Below are positions 37,316 through 47,033 of a stretch of 64,000 bases of DNA, one piece after another. Source of the stretch: Commensalibacter papalotli (ex Servin-Garciduenas et al. 2014) (lineage in GTDB: Bacteria > Pseudomonadota > Alphaproteobacteria > Acetobacterales > Acetobacteraceae); the NCBI RefSeq assembly GCF_000527695.1, contig NZ_ATSX01000001.1, positions 744,001-808,000 on the forward strand, read 5' to 3'. How positions within the stretch are numbered: the stretch's first letter is position 1; each line of letters starts with the position of its first letter. The position numbers and the translations under genes were made by a program. The notes below the pieces were generated by a model that worked only from the letters and a program-made list of their open reading frames with translations, did not search any database and was not told the DNA's origin.

Positions 37316-37636
37316 TTAGCTGCGATGACGTTTTGATGTTGTCTTTCTGTGTGCAGAAGACTTATAAACAGCGTTTTTTACAGTAAGTTTGCCTTTTTGT
37401 TTATAAGAAACGTTTCTAACAAGTTTTGAATGGCTTTTTTGTGAAGAAGAATTATAAGAAACTTTTCTTGCCTTATAATGACGAGCGGCTGGAGCAGCAG
37501 TTAAAGATTCAAAGGTCAGTTTACCAGCTTCAGTTTCAGTAACAATATGTTGTGCTTTTGCTGGAGATGGAGATAAGGAAATAAGTGCTGCGGCACCAAA
37601 AAGCATACAAACTGTTTTTTTAAAATGTCTGACCAT
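37316..37636 (-). CDS. Small basic secreted protein, function unknown
   Basis: This 106-residue product starts with a signal peptide (RHFKKTVCMLFGAAALISLSPSPAKA, cleavage before QH). The mature part of about 78 residues is strongly basic, with many Lys, Arg, His and Ser and repeated tyrosine-lysine patches (HYKARKVSYNS, RNVSYKQKGKL), ending TSKRHRS. No cysteines remain in the mature part. It may bind the cell envelope or nucleic acid, but this is a guess from composition. Confidence 0.68.
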   Translation of the reverse strand: MVRHFKKTVCMLFGAAALISLSPSPAKAQHIVTETEAGKLTFESLTAAPAARHYKARKVSYNSSSQKSHSKLVRNVSYKQKGKLTVKNAVYKSSAHRKTTSKRHRS

Positions 37637-37732
37637 TTATTCTCTCTTTAACGATATAAGATTAACTGCTGACGGATACATAAAATGTTACGCTAAAAGC
37701 TAACTTAAAAAGTTTGTCTTGGATATACATGA

Positions 37733-37772
37733 ATAAGAAGAAAAATCATTTTTTAATAATTTTCCTTCTTAT
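37733..37772 (-). terminator. Long stem-loop downstream of grxD
   Basis: ATAAGAAG (37733-37740) pairs with CTTCTTAT (37765-37772). After one mismatch the stem continues with five A-T pairs toward a loop. It lies between grxD and the secreted protein gene, both on the minus strand. There is no clean T-tract on the minus strand, so termination is uncertain. Confidence 0.42.
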
Positions 37773-37793
37773 GTTGTTTTTATGTGACAAATA

Positions 37794-38123
37794 TTAATGA
37801 CAAGAAATGGCATTATCTTTAAAAAGTTGAGCTAATTCACCAGATTCATGCATTTCTCTGATGATATCACACCCACCAACCAATTCTCCCTTGACGTAAA
37901 GTTGAGGAAACGTTGGCCAATTAGAGAATTCTTTTAATCCTTGGCGTAAAGAATCGTCTTCTAAAATATTTACATCTTTAAAAGAAACACCTAAATCAGC
38001 AAGAATATGTGAAACTTTTGCAGAAAATCCACAGCTTGGGAAATCTGCTGTTCCTTTCATAAACAAAACTACATCATTAGAATCGATTATATTTTTAATC
38101 TGATCAAAAACAGGATTACTCAT
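37794..38123 (-). CDS. grxD: Monothiol glutaredoxin, Grx4 family
   Basis: This 109-residue protein has the monothiol active site CGFS ([10 protein letters not shown]) and the typical opening [24 protein letters not shown], then [24 protein letters not shown] for glutathione and Fe-S binding. Grx4 proteins bind a [2Fe-2S] cluster, often as a heterodimer with BolA, and hand clusters to targets. The bolA gene is 19 bases upstream, which supports that partnership. Confidence 0.96.
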   Translation of the reverse strand: MSNPVFDQIKNIIDSNDVVLFMKGTADFPSCGFSAKVSHILADLGVSFKDVNILEDDSLRQGLKEFSNWPTFPQLYVKGELVGGCDIIREMHESGELAQLFKDNAISCH

Positions 38124-38142
38124 TTTTTTTCCAATATTTAAT

Positions 38143-38373
38143 TTAAGTTAAGAGAGCATCAGTTTGTAAAGCTAAAGCATGAAGATCTTGTTGAAGATAA
38201 TCCCCTAATGCTTTGTATACTAACTGATGCTGTTTAATTTTATTTAAACCAGTGAATTCTTTTGCTGAAATTTTACAATAAAAATGCCTTCCATCTTTTT
38301 TTAATGCACCGACATCAATCTCTGCATCAGGAAAAGCGGTTCGTAGGCGATTTTCGATTTCAGATACATCCAT
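38143..38373 (-). CDS. BolA family protein
   Basis: This 76-residue protein has the BolA pattern: [43 protein letters not shown] (with the FxGxxxxxxHQ-type segment) and the LHALALQT tail. It is the likely partner of the adjacent monothiol glutaredoxin in [2Fe-2S] cluster handling. It follows purL by 4 bases, so Fe-S genes read through from the purine operon; PurF-type Fe-S demand is one conceivable link. Confidence 0.93.
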   Translation of the reverse strand: MDVSEIENRLRTAFPDAEIDVGALKKDGRHFYCKISAKEFTGLNKIKQHQLVYKALGDYLQQDLHALALQTDALLT

Positions 38374-38377
38374 AAAA

Positions 38378-40585
38378 TTAGACTTTCATTAATTTTTCAA
38401 AAAAGCTTTTAGAAGCAGTTCTCATTCGAGCAATTGTTATCACTGCACCAGAAGGCATAACTATACTGTCACCACCAGTGCAACCAACAAGTCTTGCTGG
38501 AATATTATGCTCTTTGGCGGCTTGTAAAAGCGTATCTTTTTTGGAGGTCATGATTAAATACCGTGCTTGGTCTTCACCAAACCAATAAGCTTCTGGACGC
38601 ATTCCCACATCAGGTACATCTAAAGTACAACCGATATTACCTGCCATTGCCATTTCAGCAATTGCAACTAACAAACCACCATCAGACAAATCATGACAGG
38701 CATTGATTAAACCATTAGCAATTTGCTCTCTGACAAAATCACCATTACGGCGTTCTGCTTGCAAATCTACTTGGGGTGGATTACCAGTTTCTTTACCCAA
38801 GATTTCTCTTAACCACAATGTTTGTCCTAATTCGCCCTTGGTTGCACCAATGACAACAAGGTCATAGTCTGCTTTAAGGGTATTTCCGACCGTCTTAGAA
38901 ACGTCATCAATCACACCCAAGGCACCAATGGCAGGTGTTGGTAATACAGAAACGTTCTCGCCATTTGCATCCCGAGTTTCATTATATAATGAAACGTTAC
39001 CGCTCACGACTGGGAAATCCAGAGCATTACATGCATCTCTCATACCTTCAATAGCGGCAACAATTTGTCCCATGACTTCTGGTTTTTCAGGATTACCAAA
39101 GTTCAGATTGTCGGTAACTGCCAAGGGTTTCGCACCTGTTGCGGTGATATTACGCCAAGCTTCTGCAACCGCTTGAGCTCCACCTTGATATGCATCAGCT
39201 GCACAATAACGCGGTGTGCAATCTGTGGTTAACGCAAGACCAATTTGAGTTCCATCAACACGAATAATTGCAGCGTCAGCTTGACCAGGGCGATATACGG
39301 TTTGTCCACCAATAGTACTATCATATTGATCCCAAATCCAAGAACGAGAAGCAAGATCTGCACATCCTAGCAATTTAATTAAGGACTGTTCGATACTGAC
39401 ATTCACATCTAATGCACCCAGGGGTTCTGGTTTTGGAGAAGGCGCAGTTGGACGATGATATACAGGTGCCTCATCAGCCAAAGGTTTTAATGGAATATCG
39501 GCTTCAATTTTATCATGATGCTTGATAACAATATGACCTGTATCGGTCAAATGACCAATAATAGCAAAATCAAGCTCCCATTTTTCAAAGATTTCTTTTG
39601 CTAGATCTGTACGATCAGGACGTAAAACCATTAACATACGTTCTTGGCTTTCTGACAACATCATTTCATAGGCTGTCATTTGTTCTTCACGTTGAGGAAC
39701 ATGATCAAGGTTTAATTCAATTCCTACATCACCCTTTCCTGCCATCTCTACAGCAGAAGAGGTCAGCCCAGCCGCACCCATATCTTGAATAGCAACAATC
39801 GCATCCGTTGCCATGAGTTCCAAACAAGCTTCAATTAGTAATTTTTCAACGAAAGGGTCACCAACTTGAACAGTTGGACGTTTTGATGCTGCGTCCTCGT
39901 CAAACTCAGCAGAGGCCATAGTTGCGCCATGAATGCCATCACGACCAGTTTTAGACCCCACATAAATGACAGGGTTCCCAATACCAGCAGCAGCAGAAAG
40001 AAAAATACGGTCTTGTCTGGCAACACCGACGTTCATGGCATTGACCAAAGGATTCCCATTATAGCTGGCATGGAAGTTTACTTCACCACCAACTGTTGGA
40101 ACGCCAACACAGTTTCCATAACCACCAATGCCACGTACAACGCCATCAACAATATGACGCGTAGCAGGATGATCTGGGCTGCCAAAACGTAAGGCATTTA
40201 AATTGGCAACCGGACGTGCGCCCATGGTAAAGACGTCACGTAAAATACCACCAACACCTGTGGCAGCACCTTGATAAGGTTCGATAAAGGATGGATGATT
40301 GTGGCTTTCCATTTTGAAAATAGCCGCCAACCCTTGACCAATATCGACAACACCAGCATTTTCACCTGGTCCATGAATAACCCATGGTGCTTTGGTTGGC
40401 AGTTTACTGAGCCAAGCACGTGAAGATTTATAAGAACAATGCTCAGACCACATCACGGAAAAGATACCAAGCTCTGTTAGGCTCGGGGTTTTGCCCATGA
40501 TCGTTAAAACTTTGGCATATTCGTCTTTTGAAAGACCAAATTCTTTACCAAGCTCTTCATTTACAATAAGTTGTGGTTTACTCAT
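38378..40585 (-). CDS. purL: Phosphoribosylformylglycinamidine synthase subunit PurL (small type)
   Basis: This 735-residue protein is the small PurL that works in a complex with PurS and PurQ to convert FGAR to FGAM. It has the N-terminal [12 protein letters not shown], the ATP-binding [36 protein letters not shown] and [21 protein letters not shown], and the second AIR-synthase-like half with [16 protein letters not shown] and CHDLSDGG. Its ATG overlaps the purQ stop by 4 bases. Confidence 0.98.
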   Translation of the reverse strand: MSKPQLIVNEELGKEFGLSKDEYAKVLTIMGKTPSLTELGIFSVMWSEHCSYKSSRAWLSKLPTKAPWVIHGPGENAGVVDIGQGLAAIFKMESHNHPSFIEPYQGAATGVGGILRDVFTMGARPVANLNALRFGSPDHPATRHIVDGVVRGIGGYGNCVGVPTVGGEVNFHASYNGNPLVNAMNVGVARQDRIFLSAAAGIGNPVIYVGSKTGRDGIHGATMASAEFDEDAASKRPTVQVGDPFVEKLLIEACLELMATDAIVAIQDMGAAGLTSSAVEMAGKGDVGIELNLDHVPQREEQMTAYEMMLSESQERMLMVLRPDRTDLAKEIFEKWELDFAIIGHLTDTGHIVIKHHDKIEADIPLKPLADEAPVYHRPTAPSPKPEPLGALDVNVSIEQSLIKLLGCADLASRSWIWDQYDSTIGGQTVYRPGQADAAIIRVDGTQIGLALTTDCTPRYCAADAYQGGAQAVAEAWRNITATGAKPLAVTDNLNFGNPEKPEVMGQIVAAIEGMRDACNALDFPVVSGNVSLYNETRDANGENVSVLPTPAIGALGVIDDVSKTVGNTLKADYDLVVIGATKGELGQTLWLREILGKETGNPPQVDLQAERRNGDFVREQIANGLINACHDLSDGGLLVAIAEMAMAGNIGCTLDVPDVGMRPEAYWFGEDQARYLIMTSKKDTLLQAAKEHNIPARLVGCTGGDSIVMPSGAVITIARMRTASKSFFEKLMKV

Positions 40586-41283
40586 CGTGTTAATGTCTCC
40601 ATGATTCCTTGGAAAAGAGGTTTTCCATCTTCGCTGCCCATTAATGGGTCAACCATATCTTCGGGATGAGGCATCATTCCACAAATACGACCCGTTTGAT
40701 CTACAATCCCTGCAATCGCATTAATGCTACCATTTGGATTATAATCTGAATTCAATGGATCAATTTCTCCGTTTGGAGAAGTATAACGAAACACAACCTG
40801 CCCTTCACTTTCAAGGCGTTTTAATCCTTCTGCATCACAGAAGTAATTACCATCACCATGCGCAGTTGCGGTTTTGAATACATCACCTTGCTTCCATCCA
40901 CGAGTATAAGGCGTATCATTACGCTCAATACGCAAATGGCAATCTCTTGAAAGAAATCTTAAACTTGCATTCGGCAATAACGCACCTGGTAAAAGGCCTG
41001 CTTCAGTCAAGATTTGAAAACCATTACAAACACCCATGATATATCCGCCTTTTTGTGCAAAAGCTTGAATTTCACGCATAATTGGCGAGTGTGCGGCCAT
41101 CGCACCACAACGCAGGTAATCCCCGTAACTGAATCCACCAGGCAGTACAACCATATCAAGTTGTGGTAACGATGTTTCACGATGCCAAATGATACTTGGT
41201 CTAACCCCAATTACGCGCTCAAAAGCAATAACCATATCTCTTTCACGATTAGTGCCTGGAAAAACAACGATACCTATTTTCAT
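40582..41283 (-). CDS. purQ: Phosphoribosylformylglycinamidine synthase subunit PurQ
   Basis: This 233-residue class I glutamine amidotransferase supplies ammonia to PurL. It has [16 protein letters not shown], the catalytic cysteine in [20 protein letters not shown], and the His-Glu pair in [14 protein letters not shown]. Its ATG overlaps the stop codon of the Rap1a/Tai-like gene by one base (TAATG), so translation is probably coupled. Confidence 0.97.
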   Translation of the reverse strand: MKIGIVVFPGTNRERDMVIAFERVIGVRPSIIWHRETSLPQLDMVVLPGGFSYGDYLRCGAMAAHSPIMREIQAFAQKGGYIMGVCNGFQILTEAGLLPGALLPNASLRFLSRDCHLRIERNDTPYTRGWKQGDVFKTATAHGDGNYFCDAEGLKRLESEGQVVFRYTSPNGEIDPLNSDYNPNGSINAIAGIVDQTGRICGMMPHPEDMVDPLMGSEDGKPLFQGIMETLTR

Positions 41284-41678
41284 TATTTTTTTCCATTTTG
41301 ATTAGGATTACATGGATAGGCATCATGTAATGCAGTAAATACAGCCGCCCCAGCAGGTTGCGTCAGTTTGTCTGAATGACCATCCATCCACGCAATCACT
41401 TTATCCCTCATTTCTTTACCAGAAATATTAGTGGCAATACAAAAACCAGCAGGTGATTTCACATCTCCTTGGTTTTTAGCAAACATTTTTGAATAAGCAA
41501 CAGAATCAGAAATTCCACTGATATACGCATCACATAATTTTAAGGCTTTTGGATTTTTACAATATTGCAAGAATTTACCTGCTTGTAATTGTGTTACTCT
41601 TTGTGCCATAGCATTCGGAGTAGCAAAAATCACCATCAATCCAAAACCAGCCAAAAGTAAGGCTCTTTTTGTATTCAT
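41283..41678 (-). CDS. Rap1a/Tai-like secreted protein inside the pur operon
   Basis: This 131-residue protein has a signal peptide ([19 protein letters not shown], cleavage before QR). The mature part carries the spacing seen in the Rap1a/Tai immunity-protein family: [44 protein letters not shown] and [10 protein letters not shown], with four cysteines likely in two disulfides. Named members neutralise type VI amidase effectors, but many homologues lie far from any secretion genes. It overlaps purS by 4 bases and purQ by 1, so it is an integral part of the operon. Its role in purine synthesis, if any, is unknown. Confidence 0.72.
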   Translation of the reverse strand: MNTKRALLLAGFGLMVIFATPNAMAQRVTQLQAGKFLQYCKNPKALKLCDAYISGISDSVAYSKMFAKNQGDVKSPAGFCIATNISGKEMRDKVIAWMDGHSDKLTQPAGAAVFTALHDAYPCNPNQNGKK

Positions 41679-41917
41679 GTTAGAACCTCGACTTGAAAGT
41701 CTTCAATCACACCATTTGCAAGCAATTGCTGAGCCATTTCAGTAGCTCTGGCTTTTGCTTTTTCAGAAGATGTTTCTGTGACTTCTAAGTCAATCACACG
41801 ACCAACGCGAACATCTTGGACTTCTTCAAAAGACAGGTTATGTAGAGCATGATTAATTGCTTTGCCTTGAGGATCTAAAACCCCTTGCTTTAACATAATG
41901 ATTAAACGAACTTTCAT
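41675..41917 (-). CDS. purS: Phosphoribosylformylglycinamidine synthase subunit PurS
   Basis: This 80-residue protein has the PurS pattern: KVRLIIMLKQGVLDPQGKAINHALHNLSFEEVQDVRVGRVIDLEV and the terminal LLANGVIEDFQVEV. It bridges PurQ and PurL in the FGAM synthase complex. It abuts purC with no intervening base and overlaps the Rap1a/Tai-like gene by 4 bases. Confidence 0.96.
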   Translation of the reverse strand: MKVRLIIMLKQGVLDPQGKAINHALHNLSFEEVQDVRVGRVIDLEVTETSSEKAKARATEMAQQLLANGVIEDFQVEVLT

Positions 41918-42688
41918 TTAGATACTCTCCAAGCCTTCTTTACCTTTGAGGGATTCAATATTTGATTCTGGAATTATTTTTAAACGACGCGCAACTTCTT
42001 GATAAGCTTCTTCAACTTTACCTAAGTCACGACGGAAACGATCTTTATCTAGTTTCTCGCCACTTTCAATGTCCCAAAAACGACAATTATCAGGGGAAAT
42101 TTCATCAGCCAAAACGATGTGAGATTCATCATCTTTCCAAAATCTGCCAAATTCCAGTTTGAAATCAATCAATTTGATACCAACACCAAGAAGTAATCCA
42201 CTTAAGAAATCATTAATTCTGAGTGTATAAGTTACGATTTCATCCATTTCTTGAACGGTTGCCCAATTAAATGCCGTGATATAATCTTCTAATACCAACG
42301 GATCATTAAGATCGTCATTTTTAAGGTAATATTCTACCAAAGGACGTGGTAAACGTAGACCCTCTTCTAATCCCAAACGCTTAACAATACTGCCTGCAGC
42401 AACGTTCCGAACAACGATTTCCAGAGGAATAATCTCAACCGCTTTGACCAACTGTTCGCGCATATTTAAACGACGAATAAAGTGGGTCGGTATGCCAATA
42501 TCTTCGATTTGCGTCATTAAATATTCGCTGATGCGATTATTTAAAACACCTTTTCCTGTAATAGTTCCTTTTTTGGCACCATTTCCAGCAGTGGCATCAT
42601 CTTTGAAATATTGAACAATTGTTCCAGGTTCTGGCCCCTCATAGAGGATTTTTGCCTTACCTTCATAAATTTGTCGACGGCGGGTCAT
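41918..42688 (-). CDS. purC: SAICAR synthetase PurC
   Basis: This 256-residue enzyme joins CAIR and aspartate using ATP. It shows the opening [30 protein letters not shown], the central [31 protein letters not shown] and [13 protein letters not shown]. It heads the purC-purS-x-purQ-purL operon. The purB gene lies 133 bases upstream on the same strand, separated by hairpin-forming sequence. Confidence 0.98.
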   Translation of the reverse strand: MTRRRQIYEGKAKILYEGPEPGTIVQYFKDDATAGNGAKKGTITGKGVLNNRISEYLMTQIEDIGIPTHFIRRLNMREQLVKAVEIIPLEIVVRNVAAGSIVKRLGLEEGLRLPRPLVEYYLKNDDLNDPLVLEDYITAFNWATVQEMDEIVTYTLRINDFLSGLLLGVGIKLIDFKLEFGRFWKDDESHIVLADEISPDNCRFWDIESGEKLDKDRFRRDLGKVEEAYQEVARRLKIIPESNIESLKGKEGLESI

Positions 42689-42724
42689 AATCGTCCCTTA
42701 ATATATCGTAATAAAGTTGTAACA

Positions 42725-42763
42725 ATTAAATAATATCAAACGGAATATGTTCTATTATTTAAT
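42725..42763. repeat. 11-bp inverted repeat upstream of purC
   Basis: ATTAAATAATA (42725-42735) and TATTATTTAAT (42753-42763) are perfect inverted arms around a 17-base spacer in the purB-purC gap. All arm pairs are A-T, so an RNA hairpin would be weak. A DNA-binding site for the purC operon is an alternative. Confidence 0.5.
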
Positions 42764-42785
42764 ATCATAGATATCATATTGACAG

Positions 42786-42808
42786 AATAGCTTGATTTAC
42801 AAGCTATT
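42786..42808 (-). terminator. Hairpin downstream of purB
   Basis: A perfect 9-bp stem, AATAGCTTG (42786-42794) with CAAGCTATT (42800-42808), closes a 5-base loop 13 bases past the purB stop. On the minus strand no T-run follows, so it may act as an attenuator, 3'-end stabiliser or weak terminator. Confidence 0.5.
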
Positions 42809-42821
42809 TTATCAAAGATAA

Positions 42822-44177
42822 TTAATTCTTTGGTTTAGGTCCTGTTTCACCAAATACATTTTGATAAATGTGATCAAGGTTTTGAACATGCATACTGCCG
42901 TCCATAGCTTTGTCTAAGATCGAAGAATCAATACGACCTGTAATTTCTGGATCGTTTTCTAAATTCTCTCTAAAGCTTTTACCTTCAGGCTTCCCTAACT
43001 TAGTCCAAGTCTCCATCGCAGAGCGTTGCACAATACGATAAGATTGCTCTCTTGATAGTCCAGCACGTGCAAGTGCTAATAATACTTCACCAGAATGAAC
43101 AACCCCACCAAGACTTTCGATATTTTCCTGCATGCGATCAGGATATACGACTAATTTTTCAATAACGCTTGCAAGTCTGTTTAATGCAAAGTCAAGGGTA
43201 ATGGTGCCGTCTGGGCAAATCATGCGTTCAACGGAGGAATGGCTGATGTCGCGTTCATGCCATAATGCAACATTTTCCATCGCAGGCACAACATGAGAAC
43301 GCACAATACGAGCTAGACCCGTTAAGTTCTCTGTTAATACAGGATTACGTTTATGTGGCATTGCAGAAGATCCTTTTTGTTCAGGATGGAAATATTCTTC
43401 TGCTTCACGGACTTCTGATCGTTGAAGATGTCTAATTTCAATAGCTAACCGTTCGATAGAACTGGCGATAACGCCTAATGCAGCAAAAAAGGCTGCATGA
43501 CGATCACGAGGAATCACTTGGGTTGATACAGGTTCTGCTGTTAATCCCAATTTTTCAGCAACGTAAGATTCAATTCTTGGATCAATATGCGCATAAGTGC
43601 CAACAGCGCCAGAAATTGCACAAGTTGCAATTTCTTCACGTGCCTGTAATAAACGCGTTTTGTTACGTGCAAATTCTGCGTAATAACCAGCCAATTTTAA
43701 ACCAAAAGTCACAGGTTCAGCATGAATGGCATGACTACGACCGATAGTTAAGGTATATTTATGCTCAAAAGCACGATTTTTTAATGCTTCTAATACTCTA
43801 TCCAAATCTTCTAATAAGATATCAGCAGCTTGGGTTAATTGAACAGATAAACATGTATCTAATACATCGGAAGAAGTCATGCCCATATGAACAAAACGAC
43901 TATCTTCGCCGATATTTTCAGCTAACCATGTCAAAAAAGCAATCACATCATGACGTACTTTTGCTTCAATTGCGTCAATTTTAGCAACATCGTCAGCATT
44001 AAACTTAACCATGGCTTTGTCGCCATTTTCACGAATGTTTTTTGCTGATTGTTTGGGGATAAAATCATATTTGGCCATTGCTTCACAGGCCAGAGCTTCG
44101 ATTTCAAACCAAATACGATAACGATTTTCAGGTGCCCAAATTGCAGTCATTACTGGGCGGCTATAACGCGGTATCAT
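42822..44177 (-). CDS. purB: Adenylosuccinate lyase PurB
   Basis: This 451-residue member of the fumarase/aspartase superfamily acts twice in purine synthesis (SAICAR to AICAR, adenylosuccinate to AMP). Motifs are VRHDVIAFLTWL, HMGMTSSDVLDT, TIGRSHAIHAEPVTFGLK and the superfamily signature GSSAMPHKRNP near residue 280. Length is normal. It lies directly upstream of purC but is partly insulated by the hairpin at 42786. Confidence 0.97.
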   Translation of the reverse strand: MIPRYSRPVMTAIWAPENRYRIWFEIEALACEAMAKYDFIPKQSAKNIRENGDKAMVKFNADDVAKIDAIEAKVRHDVIAFLTWLAENIGEDSRFVHMGMTSSDVLDTCLSVQLTQAADILLEDLDRVLEALKNRAFEHKYTLTIGRSHAIHAEPVTFGLKLAGYYAEFARNKTRLLQAREEIATCAISGAVGTYAHIDPRIESYVAEKLGLTAEPVSTQVIPRDRHAAFFAALGVIASSIERLAIEIRHLQRSEVREAEEYFHPEQKGSSAMPHKRNPVLTENLTGLARIVRSHVVPAMENVALWHERDISHSSVERMICPDGTITLDFALNRLASVIEKLVVYPDRMQENIESLGGVVHSGEVLLALARAGLSREQSYRIVQRSAMETWTKLGKPEGKSFRENLENDPEITGRIDSSILDKAMDGSMHVQNLDHIYQNVFGETGPKPKN

Positions 44178-44438
44178 CCCCGTCGTTCCTTTCTATGTCG
44201 ATAGCTTAAAAATAGTTTATATCATATTTTTTTCCGCTTTCATCCAGATTTTTTAATTTTAAAATAAATTAAATTTACATGACATCTTGTTAAATTTGTT
44301 ATGGTATCGGCAAAAGCATATAATTAATAGTTAACATAATCGTCAATAAATAAGATTATTCATTGTTTTTTATAGGATAATTGAATTAATATTTGTCTGA
44401 CAAAAACATTTGACCCTCATAAAGGCTATATTCTTTAG

Positions 44439-46451
44439 ATGAATATCTTGACAATGAAATCCTTTTTTAATTTTACAACTATATTAACCGTTTTTTCCAT
44501 ATCTATCGTTGGATGCAGCAGCAATAGTAACTCCGTGAAATCTCAACCTTATGCACAAACGCTATCCAATACAGCGCCTTCGTCAGGAATTCCACAAACG
44601 TTCTCAGAAAAAAATGATGTGGATGATGTTGGTTTATCCCCCAACGCAACGGTACAACAAAAAGTCGATTTATATTTACAGCTTTTACAACCTAATGGTG
44701 GCAGCACCATAACTTATGCGCAATTTATACAAGAAAATCCATCTTGGCCCAATCGCCAAGTATTTATCCAAAAAATGCAGCAGGCTTTATTGACCGAAAC
44801 TGACAAAAATGTCATCAAATCAATATGTGAAAACCAATCTATTACAACTGCAGATGCGTTAACTTTTTGCGCGCAACAAACTCAAATCACAAATCGATTG
44901 ATTCAACAAGCTCAGTATGCTTGGACACATTCCATAACGAAACTTGCAGATGCACAGCAAATATTGACTATTTTTAACAATAAATTAACAGCACGAAACC
45001 AATGGGAACGGTTCAACTACCTTGAGTCCTATGGTTATCTAGCAGCAGCATCCAAACAAATTCAGAATTTACAACCTTCCGAACAAAAAATTGCATCTGC
45101 TATTCTAGCTTTACGCAAACAACAACCCGATGCGGAAAGTTTGCTTTCTTCGCTTAATTCATCTGATTTAAAAATACCTGGATTAGTTTATGCTCGATTA
45201 CGTTGGCTACGTTCACAAAGCAGAAATGATGAAGCTGCAAAATTGTGGCTAGAAACTGGCTTTCAAGTAGAACGTAATTCTGATCAAAAACGATTTTGGA
45301 TAGAACGCAATACCCTTATTCGTTCTTTGTTGGATGAAGGGAATATTAAAACTGCTTTCGCTTTGGCTTCAGTAGAAGCTTGCAATAATGATTCATGCTC
45401 TGCAGATTCATCATTTTTAGCAGGATGGATTTTACTAAGAAAATTAAATAAACCTTTAGATTCAATCGGATATTTTAAGAAGTTAACTCAAGCAAGTTCT
45501 GTAATCACCACTAGCCGAGGTTATTATTGGTTAGGACGTGCTTATCAAGACATGAATAATGCTTCGTCTGCCCAGCAAGCTTGGCAACAAGCAGCACAAT
45601 TACCAACCACTTTCTATGGGCAAATGGCAATTGCAGAGCTAGAAAATATTCATAATGGTAGTGTTATTTTAAATCCATCATTAATCTCAAATGCCATTAC
45701 AAAATATCTGTCAAATATCAAAGAGTCATCATGGTCGTCTTCAGAGTTAAATTCTTTTAAAAACAAAGAGTTAATTCAAGCAGCTCAGATTTTAGTTTCA
45801 CGAAATGATTTTCCACATGCACGCCCATTTTTGCTGGCAGAAAATAAACAAAGCAGTTCTACGATAGAACAAGCAATGAATGCCAGTATTGCTAATCAAA
45901 TGAATTTACCCGAAGATGCTGTAATGATGGCAAGATTTGCTGGAGCTAAGGGCACCATTTTATTAAAAAATGGTTGGCCTCGTCCTTATGCCATTCCATC
46001 ATCTAACTTACCTGAAGGCCTTGAACTTGGTGTAATGCGTCAAGAAAGCAGCTTTGATCCAAAAATTGTCAGCCCCTCAAATGCCTATGGTTTAATGCAA
46101 TTATTGCCTTCTACTGCCAAAGAGGTTGCCGTTCAAATTGGTCTACCTGCAAAAATGGGAAATCCTGGTAATTTGATTGTTCCAGAAAATAATATTAAGC
46201 TTGGCACTGCTTATTTAAACAAACTGATGACACGTTTTAATAATGTTATTCCTTACACAGTTGCTGGATATAATGGAGGCCCTAACCGTGTACAAAAATG
46301 GATTGTTCAATATGAAGATCCATCCAAGGGCTCTGATGCTCAAAATCAATTAATCGATTGGATAGAGCAAATTCCATATACAGAAACCAGAAATTACGTT
46401 CAAAGAGTAATTGAAAATACAATTATTTATCAGACATCAATTAATAAATAA
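44439..46451 (+). CDS. slt: Soluble lytic murein transglycosylase family lipoprotein
   Basis: This 670-residue protein has a hydrophobic leader with a lipobox-like VGC (TVFSISIVGCSSNS), so it is probably a lipoprotein; an ATG at 44454 is an equally good start. A long alpha-superhelical region (about 60-510) precedes the C-terminal goose-lysozyme-like domain. The catalytic Glu is in LGVMRQESSFDPKIVSPSNAYGLMQLLPSTA near 530, followed by NIKLGTAYL and YTVAGYNGGP. It cleaves peptidoglycan with formation of anhydromuropeptides. Confidence 0.93.
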   Translation: MNILTMKSFFNFTTILTVFSISIVGCSSNSNSVKSQPYAQTLSNTAPSSGIPQTFSEKNDVDDVGLSPNATVQQKVDLYLQLLQPNGGSTITYAQFIQENPSWPNRQVFIQKMQQALLTETDKNVIKSICENQSITTADALTFCAQQTQITNRLIQQAQYAWTHSITKLADAQQILTIFNNKLTARNQWERFNYLESYGYLAAASKQIQNLQPSEQKIASAILALRKQQPDAESLLSSLNSSDLKIPGLVYARLRWLRSQSRNDEAAKLWLETGFQVERNSDQKRFWIERNTLIRSLLDEGNIKTAFALASVEACNNDSCSADSSFLAGWILLRKLNKPLDSIGYFKKLTQASSVITTSRGYYWLGRAYQDMNNASSAQQAWQQAAQLPTTFYGQMAIAELENIHNGSVILNPSLISNAITKYLSNIKESSWSSSELNSFKNKELIQAAQILVSRNDFPHARPFLLAENKQSSSTIEQAMNASIANQMNLPEDAVMMARFAGAKGTILLKNGWPRPYAIPSSNLPEGLELGVMRQESSFDPKIVSPSNAYGLMQLLPSTAKEVAVQIGLPAKMGNPGNLIVPENNIKLGTAYLNKLMTRFNNVIPYTVAGYNGGPNRVQKWIVQYEDPSKGSDAQNQLIDWIEQIPYTETRNYVQRVIENTIIYQTSINK

Positions 46452-46481
46452 GTAATAAACATTCAAAGAGGATATAAGCGA

Positions 46482-46973
46482 GTGAATATTGATATTTTAA
46501 AGCAAGAATTATACTCTTTATGTTTAGAATTTTCAATTTTGTGTAAAACGAATGATCTTAAACTTGTTACAGCAGAAAGTTGTACAGCAGGCCTAATCTG
46601 TGGATATCTCACAGATTTACCTGGCTCTTCCGCTTATATAGAAGGCGGTTTTGCAGTTTACTCTAATCATATGAAAGCCACTATATTAGATGTTAGTTGT
46701 CAGACTCTTGAGGAATTCGGAGCGGTTAGCGAGCAAACTGCTCTTGAGATGGTTTCTGGTGCTTTGAGCAAAGCATCAAATGCAAACATAGCCGTGTCAG
46801 TTACAGGATATGCAGGCCCAGACGTGCATGACAATGTTGGTTTAGTATGGATTGGATTTAAAGAAAGTAATGCACAAGCAATATGTAAAAAATATAATTT
46901 TCTGGGAAATAGAGAAGCGATAAGATTGCAAACAATTAATGAAGCAATCAAACTAATTTTGAAACAATATTAA
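46482..46973 (+). CDS. CinA C-terminal domain protein (nicotinamide-nucleotide amidohydrolase)
   Basis: This 163-residue protein starts with GTG, preceded by AGAGGATAT. It consists only of the CinA C-terminal domain: LVTAESCTAGLICGYLTDLPGSSAYIEGGFAVYSNHMKATIL, ...VSEQTALEMVSGA and VSVTGYAGPD. Such stand-alone proteins (PncC type) deamidate NMN to nicotinate mononucleotide in NAD recycling. It lies 30 bases after slt and is followed by a strong bidirectional terminator. Confidence 0.92.
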   Translation: MNIDILKQELYSLCLEFSILCKTNDLKLVTAESCTAGLICGYLTDLPGSSAYIEGGFAVYSNHMKATILDVSCQTLEEFGAVSEQTALEMVSGALSKASNANIAVSVTGYAGPDVHDNVGLVWIGFKESNAQAICKKYNFLGNREAIRLQTINEAIKLILKQY

Positions 46974-46978
46974 AACAA

Positions 46979-47010
46979 AATAGCCCCTTAAATTGAGTTA
47001 AGGGGCTATT
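46979..47010. terminator. Strong bidirectional terminator
   Basis: A perfect 13-bp stem (AATAGCCCCTTAA at 46979-46991, TTAAGGGGCTATT at 46998-47010) encloses a 6-base loop. It is followed by TTTCTTG on the + strand and TTGTTTT on the minus strand, between convergent genes. It is the clearest terminator in the window. Confidence 0.9.
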
Positions 47011-47033
47011 TCTTGTCTTCTAGCAACAATTAA

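Noticed and set aside
41283-41678. Type VI immunity protein
   Set aside because: Family resemblance alone suggests immunity, but no effector or secretion gene is near and the gene is embedded in the pur operon, so I did not assign that role.
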